Origin: Porogramme epimiltina
Lineage: Eukaryota; Basidiomycota; Agaricomycetes; Polyporales; Polyporaceae
Length of the DNA stretch: 64,000 nt
Assembly (NCBI GenBank): GCA_900155495.1
Contig: FTLJ01000139.1
Coordinates: forward strand, 1 to 64,000
Reading direction: 5' to 3'
Position numbers and translations under genes: made by a program. Below, piece after piece: positions 58,551 to 64,000 of the stretch (positions are counted from its first letter, which is position 1; every line of letters starts with the position of its first letter). The notes below the pieces were generated by a model. That model was given only the letters and a program-made list of their open reading frames with translations. It was not told the DNA's origin and ran no database searches.

Positions 58551-59055
58551 ATCGTTGAGGGTTTGAGCGTGAGAAGTGGTGCCGACAGGTGCAGCTACGG
58601 GTATGGTTCACGACGATGCAACTTTGCAAAGAGGCTAGAGAGATGTTGAAGGTGCAGGGAACGTTTGAGGGAAGATGACCTGACAATTATAATTGGTTCA
58701 TCATGAAGCGCCCGTGTCCTCGGGAAGTCCACAGAACACGGGGCCCAGTGTCCTGTGCAAAACCGCACACGCCTAGTTAATGTGTACCCATATATCAATG
58801 GAAGACACGCTGATAATGGGCCCTCTTCCCATGAGGCTTGAACATCGACTGAAGATGTCACAACGATGCATATTTCTGAGCAACTACAGTACAGAGCACG
58901 TCGTGGTTGTACTAATGTGCGTGCTAAGTATCATGTTAAGCCATCCAAAGACCGAAAACGTCAGATATGTCGTATCTCGCACCTAAACCCGTACCCAGTA
59001 TACAACAACTTATTGCAATAACGATAACCCCTGCACCGCCAGTGGCACCGCCTCA
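58551..59055. other. F-box 5' flank
   Basis: 505 bp upstream of the F-box gene, up to the 3' end of 7-TM copy 2. No gene seen. Confidence 0.5.
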
Positions 59056-60312
59056 TTACACCTCCTCAACAACGCGCTCGCTTGACGAGTTTGACGCAGA
59101 GCCTGTCACCGCAGTGTCCGTCCGCCGCGTACGCATCTTCTCGTCGACAGTTCCGATCTGCGTCGTCGACCGATCCGTGAACTCGAGCTTCGTGCCGATC
59201 ATCGAGGACTTTTCCCGCGTCCATGCACGCCCGCTCATCACGCGGAGCACGATCAGCTGCGGTGCGAGGCACTGTGAGGTGGGTGAAGAGGGCGGCTGTC
59301 AGCCTCTGGTAGCGCGCGCGCAGCAAAAGCGGGGAGAAGAGGAACGCACCGTAGCCATGACGTAGATGGAGAGGAAGAAGATCTCGAGCTGGCTGTCGAG
59401 CGCAAACGTCACAAGGTACGCAATACCCGTGAGCGTCGAAAGCGCGGAGCTCTCGACCATGATCGCGGCCGCGCCCGTGTATGCGCGCCCAACCTCGTGC
59501 CCCATGCTCGCGGCGAAACGCCGCCCGGCGAAGTAGATCCGCCCGGTAACGAGACTGGTGGTGATGATGTTGAGCGATATGATGCACGACGTGTACCCAA
59601 TCCCGAGGTTTTGCGCGAGGCCAGCGAAATAGTTCGAGTTGGGCTTCCCGGACTCGACCAGTTGCGATACGCCGAGGCCTAAAATGGAAGCAATTAGCGC
59701 CGGGAGAAGGGGGGGGGGCGGGAGGGGGCGTCGACGTACAAAGCGATGCAAAGTAGATGATGAGAGGGGCGATGACAACGCGCACGTCGTCCCAAACGAC
59801 CCAGACACGGTAGATCTGTGAAAATCAACCCCAGTCAATCACGGATACTCCGGCGCGAAATCACCGCAGCGCGCGCGCGCGCGGCCACCAAGACACGCAC
59901 CATGAGGCCGTCGGCGAGCAGGTTGAGGACTATGCTCGCCGCGGTGCCGAATGTCTGGTACCAAACCGACACGAAGTCTCCAAAGTACGCGTCCATGCCT
60001 CCTGGATAGTTCGCGTTGACGATCCACATCTCTTCACCGAAGACCGCTTGCGTCGCGACGAAGACGGTGTTGAGGCAAAGAAGGACGGTCGAGAAAAGAA
60101 GGAACCATTTGTCGGAGGGCACGCGCTTATGTTTCCGGGAGAGCATGGTGCGGACGGTCATGAAATACAACACGAGCTCGACCCCTGCAGAGTGCGTCGA
60201 ACGATTAGACGCTGTCAGGAAGAACGCAACTCAGGAGCATACCGTAGAGGATGCCATTGAAGTTATTCCCTACGTAGAACGCATTTTGAAGAACGGCTAA
60301 TGGGTCTGACAT
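59056..60312 (-). CDS. seven-transmembrane protein, copy 2
   Basis: Exons 60312-60243, 60184-59901, 59815-59740, 59678-59350 and 59271-59056 join to 324 residues. The motif order is that of copy 1: YVGNNFNGILYGVELVLYF, FGEEMWIVNANYPGG, VSVWYQTFGTAASIVLNLLADGLM, IYRVWVVWDD, AYTGAAAIMVESS and LAPQLIVLRVMSGRAW. The C-terminal tail is Ser/Thr-rich. Intron positions and phases equal those of copies 1 and 3. It is divergent from copy 3, with 1.6 kb between the start codons. Function unknown. Confidence 0.82.
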
Positions 60313-61886
60313 AACGTTCGGCGTACGCTACGAGAGGGAAGGCGGGGTGGGTGGGCGTAATGGGGACACCTGGAGAAGGTCGGAAGCAATCTCCCCGGGT
60401 TTATAGGGAGGGAATACTGCGATAATTGATCCTGGGAGCGAGACCCCATGAGCGTCCCGAGGGAGCCTTCGAAGTGACATCCAGGCGTTAGCCTGACATC
60501 CGTGCCTCAGGAAAACTTCGCTATTGACTTGGAGAACGAAGTGGGGTTTCCGATAGGAGCGGCCGAGACTGCCGTACATGAACAAGGTCTGGTCGCAGCT
60601 CGCGGGTGAAGGCGGGAGAAGGAACTTGAGGAACAGGGAGGCGGGATGCGGGGAAAGGACGGAGGAGAGGGATAAGGTTGGACAAGTGCAGCTGACAAAC
60701 GGCCCGATATCACGTCGGGCGCGTACCTTCGCGACTGCTTTTCCCATCCTCGCGGCCGTTCGATGTTGACCGGACCCCGCGCGCACGCGTGGTTGGGTGG
60801 GCTCTCCATGGGCGGATCTTCGAGCGGAAGGTCGTCGTTCTGTTGCCAACGCACCCAGAGGCATTCTCCCTGCCGGCGGGGGGAAAGAGGTGGGAGTTCG
60901 CCGAGAATAGGAGCGCCAGCGGCGTGCCTCGCCGGAGAATGCATGTCTCCGCGCAAGACCGCAGACGTCAAGTATGGTAGTCGCACCATGGTCATGGGGA
61001 AGGGGTACAGTCGCAAGCTTTGAACCTTCACGCCGCCGCCAGAAGTCAAGGGACCATCTTGAGACCGCCGCCCATTTCTCTCTCCCCGACCACATGCACG
61101 AGGCTGATTATCGATTGCGCGCCATGGACGTTATGAGAAGTGCAGTGCGCGCCGTGATGAAAGTGGCCAACGTAAAGGTGCATTCAGAGACATGAGAGGC
61201 AAGAGGTCGACGAGGTCAAGAAGGAGAAGGAAAATGACATCAAAGAGCGAGAGGATCGGAGAGCCAACCCTGTGCAACGGAGATTATCTATTACAAACAC
61301 CGACACGTGGGCATCACACTGCTTTTTGAAGCGGAGATCATTGAGCTTCAGCCCCTCCAAGGAGCCTCGCAGCGTCAAATCTTTTTCCGTTCATTCGATC
61401 CAATGCTGAACAGCATATCCCCCAACGCCCCCCGAAGTCGAACCACCTGAGGTGTCGTCCAGACGGATCACTAAAGAGTATATGCGCCCAGAGATACCTC
61501 CCGACGCTATCATCTTCCTCGATTAGTCATCATGCCGCAGCAGCAGTAAGTTCTTGTAGTCACAGCCATGGCAGTAGATCTAACGCGCTTAGAACACGGG
61601 ACACACAGATATCTGAACACTTTACGGCTATACGTGTGGACAGCACGCGGCTATTCCATCATAGCTACGCCGGATTTCTAGCCATCGGCCGATTCTTAAT
61701 GTTTACCACGTCTTGGGCACCGCCAGGAATCGCCCGCTAGAGTCCGTCATGCTTCTCGGCCCTCGGACCACCCGGCCACCTCTCAAAAATGTTCCGGGAT
61801 CATAGTTGAATGCTCTAAGACTGTGCATAAGGCCACCGCGTCGTGAAGGAAACATCCTTTGTCCTCTCCTTCACCGTAGTCTTGCT
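60313..61886. other. spacer between divergent 7-TM genes
   Basis: 1.57 kb with two overlapping minus-strand frames (60328-61095, 60507-61049) that lack motifs or introns; I consider them chance frames in GC-rich promoter DNA. The 61180-61400 part is purine-rich. No gene is called. Confidence 0.4.
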
Positions 61887-63166
61887 ATGTCGGACACATT
61901 TCAAAACGCTCTTTACATTGGAAATGTGTGCAGCACGATTCTCTATGGCGAGTACACCCCTATCTTCTACCCGAGTGGCTGTTCCGAACCATGCAACAGG
62001 CGTGGAGCTATGCCTATACTATCTCACCATACGAACAATCCTGCGGAACATGAAGTCACGCAAGCGACGCCGGTCGGACGAAGTCTTTGTGGCGTTCAGC
62101 ACCGTCCTCCTGTTCTTCAACACGGTGTTCGTTGTCACCCAGGCCCTATTTGGGCAGGAAATGTGGATTATACACAAGGACTATCCCAACGGGCCAAGCC
62201 AATACCTGCACGACTATGCGTCGGTGTGGTACCAGACGTTCGGGACCGCCGCGTCCATCCTCCTCAATTTATTCAGTGACGCTCTGTTGGTAAGTCTCCT
62301 TATGTTGACGAGAATATGCCACCGGTCATGCTCATAGAGAAAGATTTACCGTTGCTACGTCATCTGGGACAACGCCCGCGCTGTTGTCCTCCCAATCTTA
62401 CTCTACCTCGCAACATTCGGTACGTCTAGCTCACATCCCCTCTCAACCCCCGAATGACCTCATTTTGCATCCGCGTTCGGCATCCGCACTCCATTCCATG
62501 CAACATACACATCGCCCACACCCCTCCCGTCCTCTCCTCCCCTCGCCCCTCCCCTCGTCTCCCCCCGGGAACCAGCCCTCGGCATTGCCCAGCTCGCCGC
62601 ATCCGGCGCGCCTCACACAGATTACTTCCTCGGGCGCGCGCACACTCTCGGCATCGCGTACACCACAACGCTCATCGCGCTCGAAGTAACAACGACCGCG
62701 ATGATCGCCACGCGCGGCGCGCGCCTATCCCCGCGCGCCGCGGCGCTCGTCATCGAGTCCGCCGCGCCATGCACCGCGCTGGGCGCCGTATATCTTGCCG
62801 CGTTCGCCGCGCACCGTGACGTCGGTGTGTTCTTCCTCTCCATCTATGTCATGTCCACGGTGCGTGCCTCCCCTCTCCTACTTTGTTCCGTGCGCGAGGT
62901 ACATCGTTATGCTGACGCATTGCCCCCCGTTGACGCGCGCGCAGTGCATCTCGCCGCAGATGATCATCCTGCGCGTCGTACGCGGGCGCGCGCTCTCGCC
63001 ACACACTGATCCATCAAGTGACCTGTCGTCCACAGAGGGTCTCAGCGACGACCGTGGCGTGGAGGAGTGCGCGCAGTTCACGAGCATCGTCTCGCTCACG
63101 GTGTCGGTGGCGTCGAGTGCGTTGCCACCACCGCCGGAAGATTCGGAGCACGTCGAGGTGGTGTGA
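61887..63166 (+). CDS. seven-transmembrane protein, copy 3
   Basis: Exons 61887-61947, 62000-62289, 62344-62419, 62576-62859 and 62945-63166 join to 310 residues. Motifs match copies 1 and 2: YIGNVCSTILYG, FGQEMWIIHKDYPNG, ASVWYQTFGTAASILLNLFSDALL, KxYRCYVIWDN-type start of exon 3 and CISPQMIILRVVRGRAL. Intron 1 begins with gcgagt, a GC donor, at exactly the point where copy 1 has gtcagt. Intron 3 is longer (156 nt) and C-rich. The third extracellular region and tail are Ala/Ser-rich and shorter than in copy 1. Function unknown. Confidence 0.8.
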
Positions 63167-63458
63167 TCATAACAGTGGCTTAAAATGTGGCTGAGGCGCG
63201 GGAGGGCGCGGTAGCTGCGGCCGGTGGAGTCTGCGCGCGCAGGCTGTTCGGGTGGGTGGCTGCTGTTGTTCGCGTCACTAAGGACTTGGCTGAAGATCTG
63301 CTATAGACGCTCTGTGGGATACACATGTACACGGACTACCATATCATAGATTTCTCCATAATCCCTTCTGCGATGCTGTTTGACATTTGCGACACGCGTC
63401 AACACCAAAAACGGGTGACGTCTAGGAGGAGAGCAGTCCTCACCTCTCCGTTCGGCAT
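63167..63458. other. convergent 3' flanks
   Basis: Nothing seen between the 3' ends of 7-TM copy 3 and the small peptide gene. Confidence 0.5.
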
Positions 63459-63671
63459 TCAGCCCGACGTGCAGCCAGTGGGAAGCGGCGCGGGCGCGGC
63501 GTTGGGGTCGCGCTCTGCCATCGATGTCAGCATTTCCCTCACCCCCTGGCGCAGGACGAGCAAAAAGGACTTACTGATCACGATGCAGGGATCAGGGAGC
63601 GCGCTCGCAGACACGAGGGATGCGAAGACGAGGAGGACGGCGGCAGTGAGCTGTGCGGGCTTGAAGAACAT
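63459..63671 (-). CDS. small secreted peptide 5 with Lys-Arg site
   Basis: Exons 63671-63575 and 63514-63459 join in phase 1 to 50 residues. A signal peptide (LTAAVLLVFASLVSASA) is followed by LPDPCIVI and then a Lys-Arg pair formed exactly at the exon junction. The C-terminal peptide is DPNAAPAPLPTGCTSG. A Kex2-type protease would release this 16-mer (inference). One Cys lies on each side of the dibasic site, so a disulphide between leader and peptide is possible. The intron is needed; reading through it gives a longer protein without the KR site. Same gene layout as the other small peptides of the window. Confidence 0.55.
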   Translation of the reverse strand: MFFKPAQLTAAVLLVFASLVSASALPDPCIVISKSFLLVLRQGVREMLTSMAERDPNAAPAPLPTGCTSG

Positions 63672-64000
63672 TATGGTAGCGAAGGCGGTGGCTCGGATGG
63701 TGAGTCTGGAGGCCTTGGGGACTGCTTCTAGTCGATTTTATACTTCCGGTGCAGCTACCCCTCCGCGGCAAGCGATCATCTGAACCTCGTAGAATCTGGT
63801 GCCAAGACCAACTATGACAGCAACCTAGACGCTTGCTGGAGCAGCTCAGTGGGTGTATCTGCAGCTCAGAGGTCAGAGAAGCCCCGTGCGGGAACACGCT
63901 GACTGAAGAACATGCGGGTTGCTGATGCAGATCCTTAGGGCCGCAGCGCATACTTCGAGTGCGGCCTCTGATCCCCGCCATCTGGCGAGCGGAAATGTCC
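63672..64000. other. 5' flank of peptide 5
   Basis: Window end. Contains a tttatac TATA-like word (gtataaaa on the minus strand) near 63737, about 65 bp upstream of the peptide ATG. No other feature. Confidence 0.4.

Noticed and set aside
60328..61095. 255-codon minus-strand ORF between the divergent 7-TM genes
   Set aside because: Two overlapping frames of similar length, Arg/Pro/Ser-rich, in what must be promoter DNA for two genes.

Overview
The window is nuclear DNA from a filamentous basidiomycete, almost certainly an Agaricomycete and possibly a polypore (inference). The evidence is GC-rich genes broken by many 50-60 nt GT-AG introns, an adenylate-forming reductase of the basidiomycete type, ricin-B-type lectins, a UstYa/DUF3328 protein, a fungal Argonaute, and three members of a seven-transmembrane family common in Agaricomycetes. 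I built all gene models by hand from splice signals and reading-frame continuity. Exon limits are therefore predictions.

0-15.9 kb. After a poly-G run and a degenerate 147-bp tandem repeat come two unrecognised multi-exon genes (1073-2257 and 2670-5421, plus strand). A repeat-rich stretch follows (5.6-6.8 kb), in which one of two copies of a repeat carries a 300-bp coding-like fragment. Two duplicated genes for a type I membrane protein (6889-7852 and 11227-12138, minus) flank a poorly supported gene at 9.3-10.3 kb. RHO1 lies at 14775-15850 (minus).

15.9-30 kb. A long gene-poor, partly very GC-rich stretch runs to 22.5 kb. Then come two tandem beta-trefoil lectin genes, TFIIS (minus) divergent from the spliceosomal WD40 gene PRP46, and a frameshifted GNAT acetyltransferase.

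30-41 kb. An 18-exon adenylate-forming reductase (30787-35001) is followed by three tandem small secreted peptide genes, the third frameshifted. A decayed copy of the reductase 3' end lies between peptides 1 and 2, so reductase tail and peptide were duplicated together. A 7-TM gene follows at 39.5 kb.

41-50 kb. Housekeeping block: slicer-type Argonaute (minus), STE24 CaaX protease (minus), and a divergent mitochondrial-carrier-like gene, then an N-terminal GNAT remnant.

50-64 kb. A small secreted peptide gene (51899-52109) converges on a UstYa-family gene (52664-53359), an arrangement reminiscent of fungal RiPP loci. Next are clusters of GCGCGG repeats, a gattctg-repeat element that appears to have fused to the 3' end of an F-box gene, a divergent pair of 7-TM genes, and another small secreted peptide with a Lys-Arg site.

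The most interesting theme is a set of five small secreted-peptide genes (one a pseudogene). All have a signal-peptide exon, a phase-1 intron and a short second exon, and they sit beside secondary-metabolism-type enzymes.
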